A DNA stretch of 64,000 nucleotides, taken from contig JAKVOM010000001.1 in assembly GCA_022482815.1 (NCBI GenBank), forward strand, positions 930,001 to 994,000. Direction: 5' to 3'. The notes below the pieces were generated by a model. The model was not told where the DNA came from and searched no databases. It worked only from the letters and a program-made list of their open reading frames with translations. This DNA is from Acidaminococcus sp. (lineage in GTDB: Bacteria > Bacillota > Negativicutes > Acidaminococcales > Acidaminococcaceae). Within the stretch, counting starts at the first letter, position 1, and each line of letters starts with the position of its first letter. A program made the translations under genes and the position numbers. Shown piece after piece: positions 43,428 through 51,986 of the stretch.

Positions 43428-44566
43428 TGGCTATCAGTGAACTTATTGAAGAGTTTAAGAAAGTATCTGCCAGCCCGAAGACCATGCTGGCCAAATATAA
43501 AGCTCAAGGCAAGAAGGCTATCGGTGTTCTGCCTTACTATGTTCCTGAAGAACTGGTTTATGCAGCTGGAATGGTTCCTATGGGTGTATGGGGCTGCAAC
43601 GGTAAACAGGAAGTTCGTTCCAAGGAATATTGCGCTTCCTTCTACTGCACAGTAGCTCAGCTGTCCCTGGAAATGCTGCTGGATGGTACGCTGGACGGCC
43701 TGGACGGCATTATTACGCCTGTTCTGTGCGATACCCTGCGTCCTATGAGCCAGAACTTCAAAGTCGCTATGAAGGGTAAGATGCCGGTTATTTTCCTGGC
43801 ACATCCTCAGGTTCGTCAGACTGCAGCCGGCAGACAGTTCACCTATGACGCTTACAATGAAGTAAAGGGTCATCTGGAAGAAATCTGCGGCCATGAAATC
43901 ACTAACGATGCCATCCGCGATGCCATCAAAGTGTATAACAAGAGCCGTGCTGCCCGCCGTGAATTCTGCAAACTGGCAAATGCTCATCCTGACCTGATCT
44001 CTGCTTCCACTCGTGCTGCCATCCTGCGTGCTGCTTACTTCATGCTGAAGGATGAATACACCGAAAAGCTGGAAGAACTCAACAAGGAACTGGCTGCTGC
44101 TCCTGTCGGCAAGTTCGATGGCCATAAGGTCGTTGTTTCCGGCATCATCTACAACATGCCTGGCATCCTGAAGGCTATGGATGACAACAAACTTGTCGTT
44201 GCTGCTGATGACTGCGCTTATGAAAGCCGCAGCTTTGCAGTAGATGCTCCGGAAGATCTGGATAATGGCCTGGCTGCACTGGCTGTACAGTTCTCCAAGC
44301 AGAAGAACGATGTGCTGCTGTATGATCCGACCTATCGTGAAAATACCAGAAGCGAACATGTCTGCAGCCTCGTAAAGGAAAGCGGCGCTGAAGGCGTTAT
44401 CGTTTATATGATGCAGTTCTGCGACCCTGAAGAAATGGAATATCCTGATCTGAAGAAGGCTCTGGATGCTCATCACATTCCTCACGTCAAGATTGGCGTA
44501 GATCAAATGACCCGTGACTTTGGTCAGGCTACGACCGCTCTGGAAGCATTCGCAGAAAGCCTGTAA
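43427..44566 (+). CDS. hgdB: (R)-2-hydroxyglutaryl-CoA dehydratase subunit B
   Basis: A 379-residue partner of HgdA, the same length as in A. fermentans. Conserved elements include GVLPYYVPEELVYAAGMVPMGVWG, KEYCASFYCTVAQLSLEMLLDG and VIYMMQFCDPEEMEYPDLK, with cysteines for a second iron-sulphur cluster. The ATG at 43427 overlaps the hgdA TAA in TAATG, so equal amounts are expected. It closes the operon, with a terminator 14 nt beyond the stop. Confidence 0.97.
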   Translation: MAISELIEEFKKVSASPKTMLAKYKAQGKKAIGVLPYYVPEELVYAAGMVPMGVWGCNGKQEVRSKEYCASFYCTVAQLSLEMLLDGTLDGLDGIITPVLCDTLRPMSQNFKVAMKGKMPVIFLAHPQVRQTAAGRQFTYDAYNEVKGHLEEICGHEITNDAIRDAIKVYNKSRAARREFCKLANAHPDLISASTRAAILRAAYFMLKDEYTEKLEELNKELAAAPVGKFDGHKVVVSGIIYNMPGILKAMDDNKLVVAADDCAYESRSFAVDAPEDLDNGLAALAVQFSKQKNDVLLYDPTYRENTRSEHVCSLVKESGAEGVIVYMMQFCDPEEMEYPDLKKALDAHHIPHVKIGVDQMTRDFGQATTALEAFAESL

Positions 44567-44580
44567 TTCTCAAAATAAAA

Positions 44581-44613
44581 AGACTGTCGTCCGTTGGGCG
44601 GCAGTCTTTTTTT
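44581..44613 (+). terminator. Terminator of the hydroxyglutarate operon
   Basis: AGACTGTCGTCC pairs with GGCGGCAGTCT (44581-44592 with 44597-44607, one bulge) and is followed by a T run to 44613. Confidence 0.88.
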
Positions 44614-44646
44614 GAGGCAAACCGACGCAGGTGGTTTGTATTCTTC

Positions 44647-44702
44647 TACAACATCCTTTCACGTAGTCGGGAGGAGGGATGTAGACGTGATGGAGGATAG
44701 CT
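44647..44702. repeat. Dispersed repeat copy 2
   Basis: This copy resembles 23293-23351. Both have an inverted core around TCACGTAGTCGGGAGGA and end in GATGGAGGATAG. It lies between two convergent terminators. A GGTTCGAACC stretch just after it (44706-44715) resembles a tRNA T arm, but no tRNA can be folded. Confidence 0.5.
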
Positions 44703-44752
44703 TCAGGTTCGAACCTTGAGCAATCTGCGACCAGTGTCCGGCGACATGCGAA

Positions 44753-44793
44753 AAAGAGACTGTGAAAAATGAAGGTTTTTTCACAGTCTCTTT
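44753..44793 (-). terminator. Terminator of the LysR gene
   Basis: AAAGAGACTGTGAAAA pairs with TTTTCACAGTCTCTTT around a short loop, immediately beyond the LysR stop (44799). A member of the dispersed GRGRCTGTGAAA hairpin family. Confidence 0.85.
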
Positions 44794-44798
44794 ATATT

Positions 44799-45724
44799 TT
44801 ACAAAATTTTTTTCGCGGAAGCTTCCAACAGGTGAAGCAGTTGTTTGATATGTGGGTTCTTTTTTTGATTGGGAAGATAGCATACCATCAGCCACGGGGT
44901 ATTTTTAGGAGTATCGGTGCGGAAAAAACGAAGGTTTTTAAATTGTGTGACTGACCCTACATAAGATTCCATCAGAAAACCAACGCCGCTCTCGCCTGAC
45001 ACGAGACGCATTGCATTTGGCGTACTATCGATTTCAAAAGTAGAGAAATTCTTGATTTTTCCGGAATGGAGCAGTTTATCTTCCTGCCAGCGCAGTTGTT
45101 GGGCAGGCTGCTGAATAATGAATCGTTCGCCTTCCAGTTCATGTATTGGCAGGTAAGGGAAACGTTCTCCGGGAATGGAAATCGCTTTTTGACATGCTGG
45201 ATGATTTTCCGGAAGTACCAATAGCAGGGGAACCTGTTTTAGCAGTTTTGTCTTGACCCCGGGATCCGGTTTATCTTGGATGCAGAGGATGGCATCATAG
45301 CGGCCTTCACGCAAACCCTTTCTGAGTGCTTCGTTATGTTCATGCTGTAATTTCAGCGTAAAAGGCAGTTGTGTAGTATTTACTTTAGGCAAAAAAGAGT
45401 CCAGAAGCAGGAAGTACAGCATGGCGTAAGTTCCGACATGGAGTTCTTGTTTTTTCTCTTTACGGAAGGCCCCAGCCTTTCTTCCAATTCCTCATCAAGG
45501 GACAGCATTTTTTTGGCGTAGTCAATGACAAGTTCGCCGGCTTTTGTCAGTTCGATTCCTTTACTGGAACGTTCAAAGAGTGGGAATCCCAGGTGGTCTT
45601 CTAACTTTCTGACCGCGATACTCAGCGTAGGCTGCGTGATAAAGAGCCGGTCTGCGGCAGCGTGATAACTGTGTGTTTCGGCTAGTGTCGTCAGATACAG
45701 AAGCTGGCGCAGGTTTAGTATCAT
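44799..45724 (-). pseudogene. LysR family regulator split by a -1 frame break at an A AAA AAC heptamer
   Basis: Two overlapping frames together make one LysR protein of about 308 residues. The first (start 45724) holds the winged helix-turn-helix (NLRQLLYLTTLAETHSYHAA to LEDHLGFPLFERSSKGIELT) and then runs into a non-family tail that stops at 45380. The second holds the effector domain, from ELHVGTYAMLYFLLLDSFLP to the stop at 44799. The frames join exactly if reading slips back one base at A-AAA-AAC (minus strand, 45455-45449), the classical -1 slippery heptamer in the correct phase. It could be a programmed frameshift, a one-base deletion in a poly-A run, or a sequencing error. The gene is divergent from the YfcC/M20 pair it probably controls. 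Confidence 0.85.
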
Positions 45725-45785
45725 TCTGGGTCCCTCCTTACAAATAAATTTCCTTTATTATAAACTAGTTTTCTGTAAATTAATA

Positions 45786-45847
45786 GATAAAATTTATCAG
45801 GCAATGAAATTAAACAATTGGAAAAGTCAGATAATTTTCATTACAAT
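45786..45847 (+). promoter_or_regulatory. Divergent control region: LysR-type dyad and YfcC promoter
   Basis: GATAAA-A-TTTATC (45786-45798) is a short dyad of the AT-rich kind bound by LysR proteins. TTGGAA (45818-45823) and TACAAT (45842-45847), 18 nt apart, form a likely promoter for the gene at 45907. Confidence 0.45.
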
Positions 45848-45906
45848 AAAATCATCAAAATAGAATTGATGCCAGGAAGTATTGTAGGGAAGGAGTCTGA
45901 ATAACT

Positions 45907-47319
45907 ATGAAAACTACAACAGCGGCACCTGTGAAAAAAGTGACTGTACCGCATACCTTTATCATTATTTTTGTGATGATCCTGGCTGCGGTATTGCTGA
46001 CGTGGATTGTTCCGGCCGGCTCCTATGAGTTTGTAAAGAACGCATCGGGCCAGAAAATGGTGGACCCGGCTACTTTCAAATTTGTGGCCAGCTCAGCGGT
46101 CAATCCTATCAAAATTCCTCTGTATATCGTAAAGGCGTTTTCCAAACGTATTTCGCTGTTGATGGTTATCTTCATGGCCGGGTCCGTGTTCCATATTGTG
46201 ACGAAGACCGGCGCTCTGCAGGCACTGCTTGCCCGCGGTGCTCGTAAGTTCTCGGACCGTCTGTACGTATTTATTCCGGTTCTGATGCTGATCTTTGGCC
46301 TGATTTGTACAACGCAGGGTGTAAATACGTTCATCCCGTTTGCACCGGTTATGGTTATGCTCAGTATGGCTATGGGATTGGACAGTATTACAGGTGAAGC
46401 TATCATGGTGCTCGGCGGTGCTATCGGGTTCTCTACGGGGACTCTGAATGTTTTCACCACACTCGTTGCCCAGAATATTGCTGGGCTGCCGCCTTATTCC
46501 GGATTGGGGTACCGTTCGTTCTGCTTTGTCGTATTCTACATTGTAACGAGTATCTACGTAGTTCGCTATGCGCTGAAAATCAAGAATAAACCGGAACTCA
46601 GCCCGATGTATGAACTCGATAAGGAAAGAGAAGAAAATACCTCCGGCGGCATGAATCTTGATGAAGCCAGCCATTTGACAGGCCGTATGCTGCTTGTAAT
46701 TGTGCTTCTGGTGGCCATGTTTGCCCTTGTCATTTACGGTTCTATCTTCTGGAAATGGAACATGGACTATATGTCTGCGGCCTTCTTGGTCTATTCGGTT
46801 GTAGCGGATGCGATTGCCGGAGCAAGTCCCAATCAGATTTGCAAGGATATCATTGATGGCAGTAAGAAGATGCTCGGCGCTGTTTATATCATCGGAATGG
46901 CTACGGCCATTAGCAGCATTATGACGGATGGCAAGATTACCTACACCATTGTGCATTACCTGACTGACATGATGGCGGGGCTTCCGGCTGTACTCATTGC
47001 TCCAGGTATGGTCATTGCCAATACGATTATCAACGTGTTCCTGACTTCCGGCTCCGGACAGGCCGTAGCCGTAATGCCTATCATGCTCCCTATTGCCGAT
47101 GTGCTGGGAGTTACTCGCCAGACGGCGATTCTTGCCTTTAACTTTGGCGACGGCTTCTGCAACTTTATCCTGCCGACTTCTACGGCACTGATGGGAACTC
47201 TGAGTGTCACCAATATTCCTTACGACCGTTGGATTAAATTCATGTGGAAATTGTTCCTGATCTGGCTGGTAACGGGATGCCTCCTGACCACGCTGGCACA
47301 AGTCATTCACCTGGCTTAA
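45907..47319 (+). CDS. YfcC family membrane carrier
   Basis: A 470-residue carrier with about 12 membrane segments, of the YfcC/DcuC-related group. It opens with VPHTFIIIFVMILAAVLLTWIVPAGSYE, and GFSTGTLNVFTTLVAQNIAGLP and FLTSGSGQAVAVMPIMLPIADVLG are the polar re-entrant-like stretches of the family. Members carry amino acids, peptides or C4-dicarboxylates. The next gene encodes an M20 amidohydrolase 20 nt downstream, a pairing like abgT-abgB. An N-acyl amino acid or aminobenzoyl-glutamate-like substrate is therefore plausible, but this is not shown. The ATG at 45907 follows gaaggagtctgaata. Confidence 0.8.
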   Translation: MKTTTAAPVKKVTVPHTFIIIFVMILAAVLLTWIVPAGSYEFVKNASGQKMVDPATFKFVASSAVNPIKIPLYIVKAFSKRISLLMVIFMAGSVFHIVTKTGALQALLARGARKFSDRLYVFIPVLMLIFGLICTTQGVNTFIPFAPVMVMLSMAMGLDSITGEAIMVLGGAIGFSTGTLNVFTTLVAQNIAGLPPYSGLGYRSFCFVVFYIVTSIYVVRYALKIKNKPELSPMYELDKEREENTSGGMNLDEASHLTGRMLLVIVLLVAMFALVIYGSIFWKWNMDYMSAAFLVYSVVADAIAGASPNQICKDIIDGSKKMLGAVYIIGMATAISSIMTDGKITYTIVHYLTDMMAGLPAVLIAPGMVIANTIINVFLTSGSGQAVAVMPIMLPIADVLGVTRQTAILAFNFGDGFCNFILPTSTALMGTLSVTNIPYDRWIKFMWKLFLIWLVTGCLLTTLAQVIHLA

Positions 47320-47339
47320 ATGAGAGGAGTTAGTCTGAA

Positions 47340-48539
47340 ATGGAAGAAGAAATGCAGCAGCAAGTAAATACCTGGATTGAAAAAGAATTACCTGTCCTGA
47401 CCGCAATGGCCGATGATATTTTTGATCATCCTGAAATCGGACCCCATGAGGTATATTCCCACAAGGTACTGACTTCGTATCTGGAAGCCCATGGCTTTAC
47501 GGTAACGCATGGCCTGGGAGGTCTTGAGACGGCTTTTAAAGCTGTTTGGCAGCATGGTGAAGGCGGCCCCAATATTGGTCTTTTATGCGAATTTGATGCG
47601 CTGGCCGGAATGGGCCATGGCTGCGGGCACCACATGCAGGGACCTGCTATTTTAGGCGCTGCCTGCGCTTTGAAAGAGGCCGCCGGGGATAAACCTTTTA
47701 CTTTGACCGTATATGGCACGCCAGGAGAAGAAAATATAAGCGGCAAATATATCATGATCCAAAATGGAATTACTTTCGAAGAACTGGATGTGGCACTGAT
47801 GATGCACGGCGGACCGGCCACTCAGACAGATATTAAGTGCCTGGCCTGTGCGGATATCAATCTGGTCTTTCACGGTAAGGCGGCTCATGCTGCACTGAAA
47901 CCGGAAGCCGGCAGAAGTTCCCTCGATGCGACGATGCTTGCTTTTCATGCGCTGGAATGCCTGCGGGAACACGTTCCGGGAGATGTTAAAATTCACTATA
48001 ACATTATGGATACGGGCGGGACGAAGGCTAATGTTGTTCCCAGTTATACCCAGACTGATCTTTACGTGCGCGCCGATACGGTGGGGACAGTCAAATCTGT
48101 GCTGCAAAGGGTTGAAAAGATTGTGCGCGGCGCTGAATTGATGACTGAAACGACGGCTGATTTTACGGTGTCGAAGATTCTGGATAACAAAATTCCCAAT
48201 CTGACCTTAAATGATATCCTGATGAAACATGCCTGTTCTTTAGGGGCCCCGAATTGTCAGGAACCCAGAAAAAGGACGGGTTCTACAGATTTTGCCAACG
48301 TTATGCATCGGGTCCCCGGTTCCTGTATCCGTGTGGCTTTTGTGCCTGACGGAACTGCATCCCATTCGCAGGCATTTATCGATGCCGGTAAATCAGAAAA
48401 AGCCCATCAGGCCGTTAAATTTGGTGCTCAGATTCTTGCGGATACCTGTCTTGAACTAATTTATCATCCGGAAGAATTAAAGGTCGTAAAAGAAGAATTT
48501 CAAACGCGTCTTGCCAAAGAGCAGGCTGGCGAAGCGTAA
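47340..48539 (+). CDS. M20 family amidohydrolase, AbgB/aminoacylase-like
   Basis: A 399-residue metallopeptidase-fold hydrolase. Metal-site motifs are GLLCEFDALAGMGHGCGHHMQG (Asp and His) and PGEENISG (Glu pair), and AHAALKPEAGRSSLDA is in the dimerisation part. The GHGCGHHM pattern is that of the AbgB/peptidase M20D group that cleaves N-acyl amino acids or p-aminobenzoyl-glutamate. With the YfcC carrier upstream, a scavenging route releasing glutamate or another amino acid is likely. The ATG at 47340 follows gagaggagttagtctgaa. Confidence 0.87.
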   Translation: MEEEMQQQVNTWIEKELPVLTAMADDIFDHPEIGPHEVYSHKVLTSYLEAHGFTVTHGLGGLETAFKAVWQHGEGGPNIGLLCEFDALAGMGHGCGHHMQGPAILGAACALKEAAGDKPFTLTVYGTPGEENISGKYIMIQNGITFEELDVALMMHGGPATQTDIKCLACADINLVFHGKAAHAALKPEAGRSSLDATMLAFHALECLREHVPGDVKIHYNIMDTGGTKANVVPSYTQTDLYVRADTVGTVKSVLQRVEKIVRGAELMTETTADFTVSKILDNKIPNLTLNDILMKHACSLGAPNCQEPRKRTGSTDFANVMHRVPGSCIRVAFVPDGTASHSQAFIDAGKSEKAHQAVKFGAQILADTCLELIYHPEELKVVKEEFQTRLAKEQAGEA

Positions 48540-48601
48540 AGCTGCTGGCCGCGGATCACTTGTAAAGGAAAAATGACGCGGCGCTTTTGCTTTTAATGGG
48601 T

Positions 48602-48643
48602 TAAAACAGCTGTAGTCCCTAATGTAGGTCTGCAGCTGTTTTA
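48602..48643 (+). terminator. Terminator-like hairpin after the M20 gene
   Basis: TAAAACAGCTG (48602-48612) pairs with CAGCTGTTTTA (48633-48643). It has A and T runs on its two sides, so it may work in both directions. Confidence 0.65.
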
Positions 48644-48720
48644 GTATTTTCGGGCAAAGCCACGTATATTCGTAACATGGACTTTTAGATTTTTTGCTCA
48701 TGGCATCTGCTTCTTTGGAA

Positions 48721-48747
48721 TTGTGAAAAATGTCCATTTTTTCACAA
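48721..48747. repeat. Short hairpin, divergent member of the dispersed family
   Basis: TTGTGAAAAA and TTTTTTCACAA form a stem around a short loop. The remaining stretch to the nrdD promoter (48748-48960) is AT-rich, with no supportable gene. Confidence 0.45.
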
Positions 48748-48994
48748 CCCTGTTTTCATCAAATGATTCGGGAGAAAATATTCGAAAAAATTCTGCTTGT
48801 CCATAAAAAGTTGTAAACAATAGGAATTCCTGTTTAAAGGCTCAGAAAGGGCATTACTGTTTCCTTTCCTCCTCTTTTTAAAGGAAAACGGGAAAAATTA
48901 AAATAAGCAAAAAAATAAGTAAAACGTAACGCCTGTCTGTTTACCATGTGCAAAACTACCTGTTGTGTATATTTGTCGAAAAATGACATAAAAA

Positions 48995-49036
48995 CCACAA
49001 TATATAGTTGCACAGGCTCCCTTTTTGGTGTATTCT
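48995..49036 (+). promoter_or_regulatory. nrdD promoter with NrdR box
   Basis: CCACAATATATAGTTG (48995-49010) matches the NrdR consensus at about 13 of 16 positions and overlaps the -35 TTGCAC (49008-49013). The -10 TATTCT (49031-49036) is 17 nt further. About 31 bp upstream (48964-48979) is a weak second half-match. NrdR would repress when (d)ATP is plentiful. Confidence 0.65.
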
Positions 49037-49135
49037 ATTAATGCGGTTCCGAAAGGGAACTGTATTTATTTCTGTTTTCTTTTAGATTGGAATATCAATT
49101 TTTACTATTTATCAATTGAATTTGATGGGAGGAAG

Positions 49136-51283
49136 ATGGAAGTGGCGCCGTTGGGGAAGCAAGTCATCAAACGTAATGGGACTACTGTAGCTTTTGACCG
49201 CAATAAGATTGTCGTCGCCATTCAGAAGGCAAACAAAGCTGTGGATGAGACAGAACGCCTGCCTCAGGAGGATGTGGAAGCAATTGCTTCTTACGTGGAA
49301 GGAAAGAAACGTAAACGTTTGCTTGTAGAAGATATTCAGGACATGGTGGAAAAGCAGATTATGAAGCGCGGCCGTTATGAACTGGCCAAAGCATATATCA
49401 TTTACCGCTACAACCGCGCCCTTGTACGTAAAGCCAACACGACGGATGAATCCATTCTTTCCCTTATCAGTAATAAAAATAAGGACGTCATGGAAGAAAA
49501 CTCCAATAAGAATGCCGTCATGATTTCTACACAGCGTGACCTTATTGCCGGTGAGGTATCCCGTGATTTGACGCGCCGTGTGATGCTGCCGGAGAAAATT
49601 TCCAAGGCCCATGATGAAGGCATTTTGCATTTCCATGATTCCGATTATTTTATTCAGCCCATGATCAACTGCTGCCTGATTAATATCGGTGATATGCTGG
49701 ATAACGGTACTGTGATGCATGGCAAACTGATTGAAACCCCAAAGAGCTTTCAGGTAGCCTGCACGGTGATGACACAGATTATTGCTTCCGTGGCTTCTGC
49801 TCAATATGGCGGTCAGTCTGTCGATGTGTCTCATCTGGGCAAATACCTGCGCCGCAGCCGTGAAAAATTTAAGAAACGCCTGCTCGAAGCCTCCCACGGC
49901 AAGATGGGAGAAGAGGAAATGAAAGCAGTGCTGGATGCCCGCATGAAAGAAGAACTCTCAAGCGGTGTCCAGACCATTCAGTACCAGATTAATACCCTTA
50001 TGACGACCAATGGCCAGTCTCCGTTTGTTACTCTCTTCCTCCATTTGGATCCGAATGATGAATACATTGAAGAAAATGCCCAAATCATCGAGGAAATTCT
50101 GAAGCAGCGTCTGGAAGGAATTAAAAATGAAGCCGGTGTGTATGTCACGCCTGCTTTCCCGAAACTGGTTTATGTACTGGACGAAAATAACTGCCTGAAC
50201 GGCGGTAAATATGATTATCTGACGAAGCTGGCCGTGCGCTGCTCCATCAAGAGAATGTATCCGGATTATATCTCCGCTAAGAAGATGCGCGAAAACTACG
50301 AAGGAAACGTGTTTTCTCCGATGGGCTGCCGTTCTTTCCTGATCCCTTGGAAAGATAAAGACGGCCACTACAAATTCGAAGGCCGTTTCAATCAGGGCGT
50401 CGTTTCCATCAATTTGCCGCAAATCGGTATTATTGCCAAAGGTGATGAAGATAAGTTCTGGAAGCTGCTCGATGAACGCCTGGAACTCTGCCGCGAGGCA
50501 TTGATGGTACGCCATAACCACCTGAAAGGCATTAAGAGCGATGTATCTCCGATTCATTGGCAGTATGGTGCCATTGCCCGCCTGAAGAAGGGTGAGACCA
50601 TCGATAAGCTCCTGGAAGGCGGTTATTCTACGCTGTCTCTGGGATATATCGGTCTCTATGAGTGCACGGTAGCCATGAAGGGAGTCAGCCATACGACTCC
50701 GGAAGGCGAAGAATTTGCTCTGCGCGTGATGAAGCATCTGAATGAAGCCTGCAAGAAATGGCGTAAGGAAACCGGTCTGGGTTTCTCTCTTTACGGAACA
50801 CCGGCTGAATCACTTTGCTATCGCTTTGCACGCATCGATAAAGCTCGTTTTGGTACAATCAAAGATATTACCGATAAAGGGTACTATACGAATTCTTACC
50901 ATGTGGATGTCCGCGAAAAAATCGATGCATTCAGCAAGTTTACTTTTGAAAATCAGTTCCAGCCGATTTCGACGGGTGGCTGCATTTCCTATGTGGAAAT
51001 TCCGAACATGAAGAAAAACCCGACTGCCATCGAAGACCTGGTTCATTTTATCTATGATAATATCCAGTATGCTGAATTCAATACTAAGTCCGATTATTGC
51101 CAGGTCTGCGGCTTTGACGGAGAAATCAAGATTAATGATAATCTTGAATGGGAATGCCCGCAGTGCCACAATAAGGACCAGCGTAAGATGAACGTAGTAC
51201 GCCGGACCTGCGGCTATCTTGGAGAAAATTTCTGGAATGTGGGGAAAACCAAGGAAATTAAAGCCCGGGTATTACACTTATAA
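49136..51283 (+). CDS. nrdD: anaerobic ribonucleoside-triphosphate reductase
   Basis: A 715-residue class III reductase. An N-terminal ATP-cone (KQVIKRNGTTVAFDRNKIVVAIQKAN to IIYRYNR) is followed by the barrel (FHDSDYFIQPMINCCLINIGDMLDNG), the zinc site CQVCG...CPQCH near the end, and the glycyl-radical loop RTCGYLG. It reduces NTPs to dNTPs in the absence of oxygen after NrdG forms the glycyl radical. The ATG at 49136 is preceded by atgggaggaag; an in-frame ATG at 49025 would overlap the promoter -10 and is rejected. nrdG follows after 15 nt. Confidence 0.97.
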   Translation: MEVAPLGKQVIKRNGTTVAFDRNKIVVAIQKANKAVDETERLPQEDVEAIASYVEGKKRKRLLVEDIQDMVEKQIMKRGRYELAKAYIIYRYNRALVRKANTTDESILSLISNKNKDVMEENSNKNAVMISTQRDLIAGEVSRDLTRRVMLPEKISKAHDEGILHFHDSDYFIQPMINCCLINIGDMLDNGTVMHGKLIETPKSFQVACTVMTQIIASVASAQYGGQSVDVSHLGKYLRRSREKFKKRLLEASHGKMGEEEMKAVLDARMKEELSSGVQTIQYQINTLMTTNGQSPFVTLFLHLDPNDEYIEENAQIIEEILKQRLEGIKNEAGVYVTPAFPKLVYVLDENNCLNGGKYDYLTKLAVRCSIKRMYPDYISAKKMRENYEGNVFSPMGCRSFLIPWKDKDGHYKFEGRFNQGVVSINLPQIGIIAKGDEDKFWKLLDERLELCREALMVRHNHLKGIKSDVSPIHWQYGAIARLKKGETIDKLLEGGYSTLSLGYIGLYECTVAMKGVSHTTPEGEEFALRVMKHLNEACKKWRKETGLGFSLYGTPAESLCYRFARIDKARFGTIKDITDKGYYTNSYHVDVREKIDAFSKFTFENQFQPISTGGCISYVEIPNMKKNPTAIEDLVHFIYDNIQYAEFNTKSDYCQVCGFDGEIKINDNLEWECPQCHNKDQRKMNVVRRTCGYLGENFWNVGKTKEIKARVLHL

Positions 51284-51298
51284 AAGGGAGTGTTGGCG

Positions 51299-51832
51299 TT
51301 GAATTACGCAGCCATTAAAAAAACAGACGTAGCAAACGGACCCGGAGTGCGGGTGTCCCTCTATGTGAGCGGGTGCCGGCATCACTGTAAGGGCTGCTTC
51401 AATCAGGAAACATGGGATTTTGCCTATGGTCATCCTTTCGGGCAAGAGCAGGTTCAGGAAATCCTGGAAGCACTGGCGCCGAGTTATATCAGAGGATTTT
51501 CCCTGCTTGGCGGGGAACCGTTCGAACCGGAAAATCAACTTGTCCTTGTTGGATTGCTCCGGCACATACGGGAACGTTACCCGAAGAAAACCATCTGGTG
51601 TTACAGCGGGTATTTACTCGATTCCCAAATCCTTTCCGGAAAACTCGGTGATCCCGAAGTTACACGGGAAATGCTGGGATATATCGATATTCTTGTGGAT
51701 GGTGAATTTGTCGAGGCCGAAAAGGATATCAACCTGCGGTTTAAGGGGAGCCGAAACCAGCGGATCATTAATGTACCGGAATCTTTAAAAGAGGGCACGG
51801 TGGTTCTCTGGGGCGGCCAGGAGTATGCGTAA
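51299..51832 (+). CDS. nrdG: anaerobic ribonucleoside-triphosphate reductase activating protein
   Basis: A 177-residue radical SAM activase. The cluster motif is CRHHCKGC (CxxxCxxC), and LLGGEPFEPENQ is the GGE element that binds SAM's amino group. It abstracts a hydrogen from the NrdD glycine to create the stable radical. The start is taken as TTG 51299, about 10 nt after aaaagggag; a GTG at 51290 falls on that site. The operon ends in a hairpin 9 nt beyond the stop. Confidence 0.94.
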   Translation: MNYAAIKKTDVANGPGVRVSLYVSGCRHHCKGCFNQETWDFAYGHPFGQEQVQEILEALAPSYIRGFSLLGGEPFEPENQLVLVGLLRHIRERYPKKTIWCYSGYLLDSQILSGKLGDPEVTREMLGYIDILVDGEFVEAEKDINLRFKGSRNQRIINVPESLKEGTVVLWGGQEYA

Positions 51833-51840
51833 ATAGTCAA

Positions 51841-51884
51841 GGGGCTGTGGAAAATGAAATTTCATTTTTCACAGTCTCTTTTTT
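51841..51884 (+). terminator. Terminator after nrdG
   Basis: GGGGCTGTGGAAAATGAAA pairs with TTTCATTTTTCACAGTCTC, followed by a T run. A member of the dispersed family. Confidence 0.88.
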
Positions 51885-51924
51885 AAAGGCCGCAGGCCGC
51901 AGAATTCAGGACTGTGGCTCCTTC

Positions 51925-51952
51925 TTGCAAACCATGGGTAAAATGTTAAAAT
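51925..51952 (+). promoter_or_regulatory. Promoter of the M20-PanE-SGNH-thioesterase unit
   Basis: TTGCAA (51925-51930) and TAAAAT (51947-51952) are 16 nt apart, 35 nt before the start codon. Confidence 0.5.
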
Positions 51953-51986
51953 ACGTTATATAGTGGTCATTTTAGGAGGTACCCTC

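Noticed and set aside
44700-44720. GGTTCGAACC resembling a tRNA T arm
   Set aside because: No acceptor, D or anticodon arms can be placed around it; it belongs to the repeat/terminator region.
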